A stretch of 64,000 bases of DNA from Planctomycetia bacterium (lineage in GTDB: Bacteria; Planctomycetota; Planctomycetia; Pirellulales; JALHLM01). Made by a program: the position numbers and the translations under genes. The stretch covers positions 1 through 64,000 of the forward strand of contig JAWXBP010000223.1 in assembly GCA_034440135.1 (NCBI GenBank), written 5' to 3'. The stretch's first letter is position 1; every line of letters begins with the position of its first letter. Of this stretch, positions 25,923-33,077 are shown piece by piece. The notes beneath the pieces were generated by a model. It was not told where the DNA came from, searched no databases, and saw nothing but the letters and a program-made list of their open reading frames with translations.

Positions 25923-27821
25923 ATGATTCGCTTCCGTGTCTTGGCCGTTATTGCCCTGCTGCTGTGGATGTCATCGCCCGTCGTGGCGCATGAAGGGCCG
26001 GACCCCGTGTCGCATTGGCTCTTCACCAAGACGACCATGCAAGGTGGCAAGGTGAAGGCGCGATTGGGGCTCGACGCGACGATCCACGGCGCGCCCGTGC
26101 TCGTCGACGACGACCACGGCTCGGCGCTCCGCTTCGATGGTGCGCAGGACGCGTTGGTGATCGGCGAAGGCTCGCGCGACGTAGGCGACTACTTGCCGAA
26201 CAAAAATCTCACCGTGTCCGCCTGGGTGACCATCGAAGCACCCCGGCCGCATGGCGGCATTGTCGGCATCTCCGAAGAAGACGGCGAAGGAGAACGCGGC
26301 TGGCGACTCGGGTACAACGAGCAATCGTTCACCTTCGCACTCTCGGCCTTCGGCGCGAACGACGGCAACGGTCGCATCACCAAGCTTGTCGGGCAGACCG
26401 CCTACGAAGTCGGCAAGTATTACCACGTCGTCGGCACCTATGACGGCGCACGGATGCGCATCTACGTCAATGGTAAGCTCGACGGCGAAAGCGACGAGCA
26501 GAGCGGACCCATTTACTATTCCCGCACCGCGCCCTACATCATCGGCGCGGTGGCGGATCGGGACGAGCGGCATTTTCATCAAGGCTCAATTCGCGACGTC
26601 GCGGTCTACGATCTCGTGGCCACCCAGAAATGGGTCGACCATGAATTCGAACATGGCAGCGAGCTCGTGACACTCGCCGCGCGGGCCGTGCCAGACGAGT
26701 TGACGTTTATCATCAAGCCGTACCTGCAAAACGTGACGCAGGATGGCATCACCGTGATGTGGGAAACGTCACGCCCGGCCGATGGCAAAGTCGAGTTCGG
26801 CGAAAACGACAAGTTCGGTCTTTCGGCCTCGGGCACAATCGGCGTCACAGTCCACGAGATTCGCTTGGAAGGGCTGAAGGCGGAGACCGGCTATTACTAC
26901 AAAGTCACCGCGACCGACGATCGCGGGCGCACGATTCAAAGCGAATTGTCCTCCTTTCAGTCGGCGAACAAGCTGGAAACGCCGTTCGCGTTCGGCGTGA
27001 TCGCCGACACGCAAGGCAACCCGGGCGTGTGCAAGACGCTCAGCGACATGATGTGGATGCAGCGGCCGAACTTCTTCATCATCCCCGGCGACCTGGTCGA
27101 CAGCGGCCCAAACAAAAAGCACTGGACCGAGCACTTTTTTCCGGGCCTGGATCCCATCGCCTCGCGCGTGGCGTTTTTCCCGGTCATCGGCAACCACGAG
27201 CGGAATCACCGCTTCTACTACGACTACGTCTCCTGCCCCGCGCCGGAGTATTACTACACGTTCACATACGGCAACTCGCAGTTCTTCATGATCGATTCCA
27301 ACAAGGAATGCGGCCCGGACAGCGAGCAGTACAAATGGCTGGAAGCGGAGTTGGCCAAGTCGACGGCGCTCTGGAAGTTCGTTTCGTACCATCATCCGTC
27401 GTATTCATCCGACGAAGACGATTACGGCGATATGTGGCATGGCAAGTCGGAACATGGCGACCTGCGCTTGCGCCCGCTGTCGGTGCTCTATGACAAGTAC
27501 GGCGTCGACATGGTCTGGAACGGTCACATCCATTCCTACGAGCGCACCTGGCCGCTCAAGGACGACAAACCGGTCGAGCGCACCGGCACGATCTACATGG
27601 TCACCGGCGGCGGCGGCGGCGGACTGGAGACCGCGGGGCCGATCAAGCCGTACTTCCAGAACAACGTCAAACACGGCCACCACTACTGCCTGGTCGGCGT
27701 GAACGGCCGGACGCTGGAATTCAAAGCCTTCGACCTGGAAGGGCGTTTGTTCGACTACATGAAGATCGACAAGAGCGCAGCGACGGTGGACGCCACACCA
27801 ACCGAGACTGCGGCCAAGTAA
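25923..27821 (+). CDS. LamG domain fused to purple-acid-phosphatase-like metallophosphoesterase
   Basis: A 632-residue exported protein with a signal peptide ending at VVAHE. A concanavalin/LamG domain (about 30-240) shows ALRFDGAQDALVIG, LTVSAWVTIEA and the GTYDGARMRIYVNGKLDGE motif. A fibronectin-type N-terminal phosphatase domain follows (PYLQNVTQDGITVMWET). The dinuclear-metal domain then shows FGVIADTQG, IPGDLVDSG, VIGNHERN, YHHPSYSSDED and GHIHSYERTWP, which are the five metal-ligand blocks of purple acid phosphatases. It probably removes phosphate from sugar phosphates or phosphorylated polymers outside the cell. The ATG at 25923 is the first. An R5 hairpin follows within 40 bases and may end the transcript. 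Confidence 0.92.
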   Translation: MIRFRVLAVIALLLWMSSPVVAHEGPDPVSHWLFTKTTMQGGKVKARLGLDATIHGAPVLVDDDHGSALRFDGAQDALVIGEGSRDVGDYLPNKNLTVSAWVTIEAPRPHGGIVGISEEDGEGERGWRLGYNEQSFTFALSAFGANDGNGRITKLVGQTAYEVGKYYHVVGTYDGARMRIYVNGKLDGESDEQSGPIYYSRTAPYIIGAVADRDERHFHQGSIRDVAVYDLVATQKWVDHEFEHGSELVTLAARAVPDELTFIIKPYLQNVTQDGITVMWETSRPADGKVEFGENDKFGLSASGTIGVTVHEIRLEGLKAETGYYYKVTATDDRGRTIQSELSSFQSANKLETPFAFGVIADTQGNPGVCKTLSDMMWMQRPNFFIIPGDLVDSGPNKKHWTEHFFPGLDPIASRVAFFPVIGNHERNHRFYYDYVSCPAPEYYYTFTYGNSQFFMIDSNKECGPDSEQYKWLEAELAKSTALWKFVSYHHPSYSSDEDDYGDMWHGKSEHGDLRLRPLSVLYDKYGVDMVWNGHIHSYERTWPLKDDKPVERTGTIYMVTGGGGGGLETAGPIKPYFQNNVKHGHHYCLVGVNGRTLEFKAFDLEGRLFDYMKIDKSAATVDATPTETAAK

Positions 27822-27858
27822 ATACGGACGCCGCAAAGTCGAACCGCTCGCGCTCGTT

Positions 27859-27922
27859 AAGCCCAGGGAAGGCCACCGAAATCGATCCATTGCCAACGAT
27901 ATCTAGGGCCTTCCCTGGGCTT
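27859..27922. repeat. R5 palindromic element, copy b (64 bp)
   Basis: Arms AAGCCCAGGGAAGGCCACC and GGGCCTTCCCTGGGCTT, as at 8902-8966. It lies between the convergent phosphatase and folE genes and could act as a terminator hairpin for both, although no long T-tract is present. Confidence 0.8.
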
Positions 27923-27949
27923 GGTGCGATCGGCGAACTGTCACACGCG

Positions 27950-28600
27950 TTACCGCTGCCCGCCATAAATCAGCGTCATCACTTCGCTGCGGCTCGAAAG
28001 ATGTGAACGGAATATCCCGCGCATTGCAGAGGTGACGCACAGACTGCCAGGGCGGCGGATGCCGCGGATCGTCATGCAGGTGTGCGTCGCTTCGACCACT
28101 ACGGCGACGCCTTTGGCGTCCAACTCGGACACCAAGAGATCCGCGATCGTCTCCGTCATCCGCTCCTGCACTTGCGGGCGGCGTGAAACCACTTCCACGA
28201 CGCGGGCCAACTTGCTGAGCCCGATCACGCGGCCGTTCGGCAGGTAGCCGATGTGGGCCACGCCCATGAACGGCAACAGGTGGTGCTCGCAGACACTGTT
28301 GAAGCTGATGTCTTTCACCAGCACGACTTCGTCGTACTTTTCGATGAAGAATTTTTTCAAGTGTTGCTTGGGGTCTTCGCGCAAACCGGTAAACAGTTCG
28401 GCGTACATCCGCGCCACCCGGGCGGGGGTTTCCAGCAGCCCGTCGCGATCGGGATCTTCGCCCACGGCGGCCAGAATCTCGCGCACTGCCTTCTCGATCC
28501 GCGGCAAGTCGACCGGCGCCGGCAAGTGGCCGTTTGCGCCTTCGTCCAACTCGCCCAAGAGGCTGCCGTGGTCCCGCTCGCTGGAATTCGTTCCGCTCAC
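27950..28600 (-). CDS. folE: GTP cyclohydrolase I
   Basis: Converts GTP to dihydroneopterin triphosphate, the entry to folate and queuosine-type pathways. The 216-residue cytosolic enzyme has an N-terminal helix pair ([34 protein letters not shown]), the zinc site CEHHLLPF (Cys104, His107) with Cys175 in THTCMTIRG, and the substrate loop [15 protein letters not shown]. The C-terminus [15 protein letters not shown] is typical. The start at 28600 is followed by a variable polar leader as in homologues. The Rieske-type gene is divergent, 86 bases away. Confidence 0.96.
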   Translation of the reverse strand: MSGTNSSERDHGSLLGELDEGANGHLPAPVDLPRIEKAVREILAAVGEDPDRDGLLETPARVARMYAELFTGLREDPKQHLKKFFIEKYDEVVLVKDISFNSVCEHHLLPFMGVAHIGYLPNGRVIGLSKLARVVEVVSRRPQVQERMTETIADLLVSELDAKGVAVVVEATHTCMTIRGIRRPGSLCVTSAMRGIFRSHLSSRSEVMTLIYGGQR

Positions 28601-28686
28601 TAGCTCGCTCCCGCCATTGGAATAATGGAGATATTATAGCCGGACCGGCGAGTGCCGATGATTGCCCAACCTGGACCCCGCGCGCG

Positions 28687-29022
28687 ATGTCTGAATTCAC
28701 CACCGTTTGCAAAGTCGGGGCCATTCCCGAAGGCCAGGGCCGAACGTTCACCGTCAACGACCGGCTGGTGGCGGTCTTTTTCGAGCGCGGCGAGTACCAG
28801 GCCATCGACGACCTTTGCCCCCATATGGGCGCGTCCCTCGGCGACGGCCCCGTGATCGACGGCATCGTCACCTGCCCCTGGCACGCCTGGCGTTTCCGCA
28901 CCTCGGACGGCACCTGGTGCGATAACCCGCGGATCAAGATCGACAGCTTTCCTGTCCGCGTCGTCGGCGACGAAGTGCAGGTGAACGTCCCCGCCAAAGC
29001 GCTACCAATGGGGCCTGGCTAA
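28687..29022 (+). CDS. Rieske [2Fe-2S] ferredoxin-like protein
   Basis: A 111-residue soluble protein with the two cluster-binding loops CPHMGAS (Cys44, His46) and CPWHAWRF (Cys63, His66). The domain has the length and order of NirD/BphA3-type ferredoxins. These transfer electrons to reductases or dioxygenases. No partner oxygenase or reductase is adjacent, so the partner is unknown. The PhyH dioxygenase 2 kb away does not need such a donor. The ATG at 28687 fits homologues; a longer frame upstream is not supported. The TAA is followed by 240 bases with a lone R6 arm. Confidence 0.88.
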   Translation: MSEFTTVCKVGAIPEGQGRTFTVNDRLVAVFFERGEYQAIDDLCPHMGASLGDGPVIDGIVTCPWHAWRFRTSDGTWCDNPRIKIDSFPVRVVGDEVQVNVPAKALPMGPG

Positions 29023-29070
29023 CTGCAGAAACAGTAGAAATCGACGCTTTCAAAATCCTTGCCCACTCCC

Positions 29071-29099
29071 CTTTCGCGTCATTTCGCGTGTTTCGCGGG
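29071..29099. repeat. R6 single arm
   Basis: CTTTCGCGTCATTTCGCGTG plus TTTCGCGGG, equal to the right arm of the R6 elements at 3348 and 4762. No left arm was found nearby, so it is probably a decayed or half element. Just downstream (29135-29175) is an A+T-rich island containing TTGACT and TTGTAAT that may be a promoter. Confidence 0.7.
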
Positions 29100-29262
29100 A
29101 AAAATCCTGCCCAACGCCGGCCGGCAGTTTTGTGCAATGATTGACTGTAAATTTGTACACAAAATTGTTGTAATTGGCCGCGCGCCGTCTTAGGATGCCG
29201 GTCGTGCTGCGGGTTGTTTATCGGTAAACCCGCCGTTTCGCCCTTCTCGCGGAGCCTCCACC

Positions 29263-29514
29263 ATGATCGCCTCCCCAGCTTTTCCGCGCGACGTAATAGT
29301 GGACATTTGTACCGTATTCAAGCGGTCGCCTGCTGTCGTTTCGCCTGCCAACACCGCGGAATGGGATGACGAAGACGGCGACGGACACGACGGCGAGGAC
29401 ATCGAGATGCCTTTTCCAGAGGAAGACCCGGACTGGGGATTTGAAGAAGAAGAGGCGCAGCCAGAGCAGGGAGATTTTTGGTTGGACTCCGACGACGACG
29501 AGGACGCGCTATGA
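29263..29514 (+). CDS. Small, very acidic protein
   Basis: An 83-residue protein. The first 30 residues are ordinary, and the rest is almost all Asp, Glu and Pro with Trp (AEWDDEDGDGHDGEDIEMPF, DPDWGFEEEE). It has no membrane helix or known motif. Its last bases overlap the start of the next gene (ATGA), so the two proteins are made together, one strongly acidic and one basic, DNA-binding-like. It could be a partner or inhibitor of the second protein; that is inference. The upstream region carries a GGAG sequence 11 bases before the ATG. Confidence 0.55.
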   Translation: MIASPAFPRDVIVDICTVFKRSPAVVSPANTAEWDDEDGDGHDGEDIEMPFPEEDPDWGFEEEEAQPEQGDFWLDSDDDEDAL

Positions 29515-29813
29515 TTCATCCCGCCCCAGTGCAGTTGGTCGAGTTGATGTTAAGCGAACGCAAGCACTCGTTTCGTACCATATCTCGCTTAACCGGCGTG
29601 AGCCGCGGCTCGGTCAGCTTAATTGCGGCCGGCCGCAGACCCGACTACGAAGCCACGCGACGCCAGGATCCGGACGACGATTGGCAGCCTACCGGGCCGA
29701 TCATGCGCTGTCCCAACTGCGGCGGCCGCGTCTTTTCCCCCTGCCGCCTTTGTCACGTCCGCGCTGAAACGGGCCAACCCGATAAGCGGAAACAACGGCT
29801 GCCGGGTAAGTAG
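29511..29813 (+). CDS. Helix-turn-helix and zinc-ribbon protein
   Basis: A 100-residue basic protein. Residues 1-50 contain LMLSERKHSFRTISRLTGVS and RGSVSLIAAGRRP, which fits a helix-turn-helix of the Xre/resolvase type. Residues 65-85 contain MRCPNCGGRVFSPCRLCHVR, a zinc ribbon with two CxxC pairs. A DNA-binding regulator is likely. The ATG at 29511 overlaps the TGA of the acidic gene by four bases, so translation is coupled. It ends in a lysine-rich tail. It is followed by an R7-type palindrome. Confidence 0.7.
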   Translation: MIHPAPVQLVELMLSERKHSFRTISRLTGVSRGSVSLIAAGRRPDYEATRRQDPDDDWQPTGPIMRCPNCGGRVFSPCRLCHVRAETGQPDKRKQRLPGK

Positions 29814-29825
29814 TCTTTTCAGGTT

Positions 29826-30005
29826 TTTCACCACGGAGGTCACGGAGAACACGGAGGCGTGTGCCGTTTTGAACCGCGGAGACGCTGAGAGAGTTTGAAC
29901 TGTTCAGTTTTCAGTTACTGGACGCAAAGTCCTCCCTGAAAACTGAACACTGAAGACTTCAAACTCTCCCTCCCCCTCCGAGTTCTCCGTGCCCACTGTG
30001 GTGAA
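29826..30005. repeat. R7 palindromic element, copy b, nested (180 bp)
   Basis: Outer arms TTCACCACGGAGGTCACGGA and onward, with an imperfect complement at 29977-30005. Inside is a partial middle arm (GAACCGCGGAGACGCTGAGA) and an inner palindrome, TTTGAACTGTTCAGTTTTCA with its complement at about 29937-29967. The nesting repeats the principle seen at 7457-7811 with a different core. It accounts for part of the 421-base gene-free stretch 29814-30234. Confidence 0.8.
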
Positions 30006-30234
30006 TCTCCGAATAGACGCCGCGCGACTTCGTGAAACTTTGCACAAGCCTTGAGTTTTCTTTTCGCGAAGCGCTTTGACGGCTGCGCTGCGCGCGAAGT
30101 AAGATAGGCTTGTTGGTCGGGGCAGAGGCGCTAGTTCGATTTCGCGGCGTTCGCCGTTGCGTCAAGCCAGTCTTGGCGCGCCCACACTTTTCGACAGACT
30201 CCCTCTTATCACCACTCACGGGAGAGCCACGGCC

Positions 30235-30678
30235 ATGACGTTGTTGGACATTCTGAATCACAAGGGGCACGCGGTCCTGAGCATCGAACCGACCGCGACG
30301 TTGGCCGAGGTGGTTCGCACCTTGGTCGAACACAACTGCGGCTCCTTGATCGTCTGCGCTACCTCGGGCGACGGACTCCGCTCGCGCATGGTCGGCATCA
30401 TCACCGAACGCGATATCCTCCGCGCCTGCGCCGCGGGCAAGGCGCCGCTGGAACGGCAGCACGTGCACGACGTGATGTCCTCCAACCCGGTCACCGGCCG
30501 CCCGAACGATTCGGTCGAAGACACGATGGGCGTCATGACCGATCGTCGCATCCGCCACTTGCCCGTGCTCGACGGCGGCATGCTGGCCGGCATCATCTCC
30601 ATCGGCGACCTGGTCAAGGCGCAACACGACGCCATGACGATGGAGAACCACTACTTGAAGAGCTACCTGCATGGGTAG
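30235..30678 (+). CDS. CBS-domain pair protein
   Basis: A 147-residue cytosolic protein formed of two CBS motifs (about 10-70 and 78-135). The first has VVRTLVEHNCGSLIV..RMVGIITERDIL and the second VMTDRRIRHLPVLDGGMLAG, then IISIGDLVKA. Such pairs bind adenosyl ligands (AMP, ATP, SAM) and act as energy sensors or regulatory subunits; the partner is unknown. The ATG at 30235 has GGGAG 11 bases upstream. Its stop lies eight bases before an R8 palindrome, which separates it from the convergent PhyH gene. Confidence 0.93.
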   Translation: MTLLDILNHKGHAVLSIEPTATLAEVVRTLVEHNCGSLIVCATSGDGLRSRMVGIITERDILRACAAGKAPLERQHVHDVMSSNPVTGRPNDSVEDTMGVMTDRRIRHLPVLDGGMLAGIISIGDLVKAQHDAMTMENHYLKSYLHG

Positions 30679-30685
30679 TGGAAGA

Positions 30686-30815
30686 GGAATGTCGAGTTTC
30701 TAAATCCGAATGTCGAATCAAGTCGGAATGATTGAATGACGAATGGCCCGGCGCCTGATGAGGTTGCCGGGCCATTTCTCATTTGAGTATTCCGTAATTC
30801 GACCTTCGTCATTCC
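30686..30815. repeat. R8 palindromic element, copy b (130 bp) with central terminator-like hairpin
   Basis: Left arm GGAATGTCGAGTTTCTAAAT then CCGAATG; right arm CCTTCGTCATTCC. At 30743-30776 a strong stem (AATGGCCCGGC and complement) is followed by TTTCTCATTT and could terminate transcripts in both directions. The right arm, read on the minus strand, supplies the TGA of the PhyH gene. Confidence 0.75.
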
Positions 30816-31573
30816 GCCGTCCACGTTTTGATCGCGGCGTCGCTGACCTTCTCCAGCTTCGTGTACGCTGGATGCCGCGTCACCTTGTAGGGGCTGTTGC
30901 GGGCGGCGTTGTAGCAGCAAATCAGCGACCAGCGCGGGTGATCGGAAAGATTCTGGTCGGAGCGGTGCAGCAGGTTGCCGTCGAAGAAGAGCGCGTCGCC
31001 GGGCTGGCACTCGACGTAGCTTAGTTCCATGCGTTCGAGCGCGGCGTTGACGCGTTCCATGTCGGCGCCGGTTTGATCGCCGGTTTTGCCGTGGTCGATG
31101 CGGCCCAATTGTTGCGAGCCGCGCAAGACCTGCAGGCAGCCGTTCTCCCGGTTGGAAGGCGTGACGGCGATCAGGCAGCTCGCCAACAACGGAAACAGGC
31201 AGCCGTTGTGATACCAGTAGCCGTAGTCCTGATGCCATTCCCAGGCGCCACCGACGCGCGGTTCTTTCAGCATCATCTTCATGTGCCAGTGGTAGACTTC
31301 GCCGCCGAGCAATTGCTCCATCCGATCGACAACGCGCGGCGAACGGGCAAACATGCCGTACAAATTCTCGCCCGGTTCGTTCCAAAGCGCGAGCTTCGTC
31401 TCCATGCCGGTCGCGTCTTTGCGTCCGTAAGCCGAAGCCGAGAGCGCGGGATCCTGTTGGGCGAACTCCAGGAGTCGCGACATTTCATCGTCGTGGAACA
31501 GTTTGCGCACGAGGATGAATCCGTCGCGCTGGTACTGAGCCAGTTCATCGGGCGTGAGCGGACCTGCGGACAT
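30809..31573 (-). CDS. Phytanoyl-CoA dioxygenase (PhyH) family protein
   Basis: Fe(II)/2-oxoglutarate-dependent oxygenase, 254 residues, cytosolic. The jelly-roll carries the iron facial triad as WHQDYGYW (His114, Asp116) and LLHRSDQN (His203). DHPRWSLICCYN (Arg214) binds oxoglutarate. The N-terminus LTPDELAQYQRDGFILVRKLF is typical of the family. The substrate cannot be inferred; Planctomycetes have many such genes. The TGA stop lies in the right arm of palindrome R8, and the last codons (WTAE) run up to it. The start at 31573 is supported by length and by the conserved N-terminus. Confidence 0.9.
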   Translation of the reverse strand: MSAGPLTPDELAQYQRDGFILVRKLFHDDEMSRLLEFAQQDPALSASAYGRKDATGMETKLALWNEPGENLYGMFARSPRVVDRMEQLLGGEVYHWHMKMMLKEPRVGGAWEWHQDYGYWYHNGCLFPLLASCLIAVTPSNRENGCLQVLRGSQQLGRIDHGKTGDQTGADMERVNAALERMELSYVECQPGDALFFDGNLLHRSDQNLSDHPRWSLICCYNAARNSPYKVTRHPAYTKLEKVSDAAIKTWTAE

Positions 31574-31650
31574 AAGAGGGCCTCGCGAATGATGTCGATC
31601 GAGAGCGCGATTATATCACAACCGCTCAACGACGAGAGCACGCGCCGCAG

Positions 31651-32952
31651 TTACTTAAGCGACGCCAAATCCTGAAAAAATTCCGGATAGGTCTTCGCCG
31701 TGCAGCCGGGGTCGTTGATGACGACGCCGGGGATGCGCAGGCCGGCCAGGGCGAGGCTCATCGCCATGCGGTGATCGTCATAGGTGTCGATTGCCGCGCC
31801 GTGCAACGGCCCGGGAGTAATCTTCATCCCGTCGGCGAATTCTTCGACCGTCGCGCCGAGCTTGCGCAATTCGGTCGCCATCGCCGCGATGCGATCCGTC
31901 TCTTTGTGGCGGATGTGGCCGACGCCGGTGATCGTCGTCGGGCCGTCAGCGAAGAGAGCCACCGCGCCGAGCGTTTGCACGGTATCGCTGATCGCGTTCA
32001 TGTTGACGTCGGTCCCGTGGAGCGCACCGCTGCGCACCGTGGTGCGATTGTGAACATCGTCGAACTCGACGTCGCAGCCCATTTGCGCGAGGACGTCGGC
32101 AAAGGCGATGTCTCCTTGGAGGCTTTGTCGCGAGAGCCCGTCCACTGTGGCCTGGCCGCCGGCGATCGCTGCGGCGCCGAAGAAGTAGCTGGCCGCCGAG
32201 GCGTCCGGTTCGATGGCGTACTCGCGCGGCTCGTAGCGCCGCGCGCCGCGAATCTTGAAGTGACTCAGATCCGGTGCGATTTCGACGGCGATGCCAAAGG
32301 ACCGCATCACCGCCAGCGTCATGTGAATGTACGGTTGCGAGACGAGTACGCCGTCGACGGACAACTCGACGTCCGACAACGCGCAGGGCGCCGTCATCAA
32401 GAGTCCGCTCAGGAACTGGCTCGAAACATCGCCGCGCACGCGGGACTTACCGCCGGGTAGTCCATTCGCTTCGACGCGGACCGGCGGGCAGCCCGTGCCG
32501 AGCTCGCACGTCAGCTTCGCGCCAAGTTGTCGCAAAGCGTCGAGCTGATCCTCGATCGGCCGCTCACGCATTCGCGCGACGCCGTCCAGTCGATACACGC
32601 CACGGCCCAGCGTGACGAGCGCCGTGAGGAAGCGGACCGTCGTACCGCTATTGCCGACGAAGAGATCGGCTTCCCTCGCGGAAATGCGCCCGCCGCAACC
32701 ATCTACCGTCAGCGTTCGCGCCTCGGCGCTGTGATCCACAGCGATGCCGAGCTTGCGGAGGCAATCGACCATCACGCGCGTGTCGTCGCTGTCGAGTGCG
32801 CCGGAGAGCGTCGAGCGCCCAGCCGCGAGCGCCGCGCAGACCAGCGCGCGATTCGTGATACTCTTCGACCCCGGCGGGCGAATCGTGGCGTTTAAGGGGC
32901 CACGGGGCGTAATCGCGATACTTGGGGACAAGGGAGTTCTGCCGCGAGCCAT
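31651..32952 (-). CDS. aroA: 3-phosphoshikimate 1-carboxyvinyltransferase (EPSP synthase)
   Basis: Sixth step of the shikimate pathway: phosphoenolpyruvate plus shikimate 3-phosphate gives EPSP. The 433-residue enzyme shows PPGSKSITNRALV (Lys30, Ser31, Arg35), FVGNSGTTVRF, the PYIHMTL block, EPDASAASYF, and near the end HKETDRI and DTYDDHRMAMS. The block after the first glycine loop (LDSDDTRVM) is the class I/II-shared region. The ATG at 32952 (MARGRTPLS) gives the normal length; the open frame extends about 166 codons upstream through a palindrome and is not part of the gene. It stands apart from the other aro genes. Confidence 0.96.
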   Translation of the reverse strand: MARGRTPLSPSIAITPRGPLNATIRPPGSKSITNRALVCAALAAGRSTLSGALDSDDTRVMVDCLRKLGIAVDHSAEARTLTVDGCGGRISAREADLFVGNSGTTVRFLTALVTLGRGVYRLDGVARMRERPIEDQLDALRQLGAKLTCELGTGCPPVRVEANGLPGGKSRVRGDVSSQFLSGLLMTAPCALSDVELSVDGVLVSQPYIHMTLAVMRSFGIAVEIAPDLSHFKIRGARRYEPREYAIEPDASAASYFFGAAAIAGGQATVDGLSRQSLQGDIAFADVLAQMGCDVEFDDVHNRTTVRSGALHGTDVNMNAISDTVQTLGAVALFADGPTTITGVGHIRHKETDRIAAMATELRKLGATVEEFADGMKITPGPLHGAAIDTYDDHRMAMSLALAGLRIPGVVINDPGCTAKTYPEFFQDLASLK

Positions 32953-32992
32953 CGGCAGGATACAAAGAATAATGTTGGTGACGCCTGCCTTG

Positions 32993-33048
32993 ATTGTCGC
33001 CTTTCGCTCTGCGAAAGGAAGCCCTTTCGCGGAGCGAAAGGCGACAAT
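32993..33048. repeat. R14 palindrome (56 bp)
   Basis: Arms ATTGTCGCCTTTCGCTC and complement, with an inner GCGAAAGG and CCTTTCGC pair, make an almost continuous hairpin with a four-base loop. It lies between two genes on the minus strand, just upstream of aroA, where it could act as a terminator or processing site. Only this copy was seen. Confidence 0.75.
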
Positions 33049-33077
33049 GGCCAGCTCGCAATCGCATGATTCGCTGC

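Noticed and set aside
30743-30776. Calling the hairpin in R8 copy b a proven terminator
   Set aside because: It is strong and T-rich on one side but lies inside a mobile-looking repeat, so it is described with the repeat and not listed as a separate terminator.
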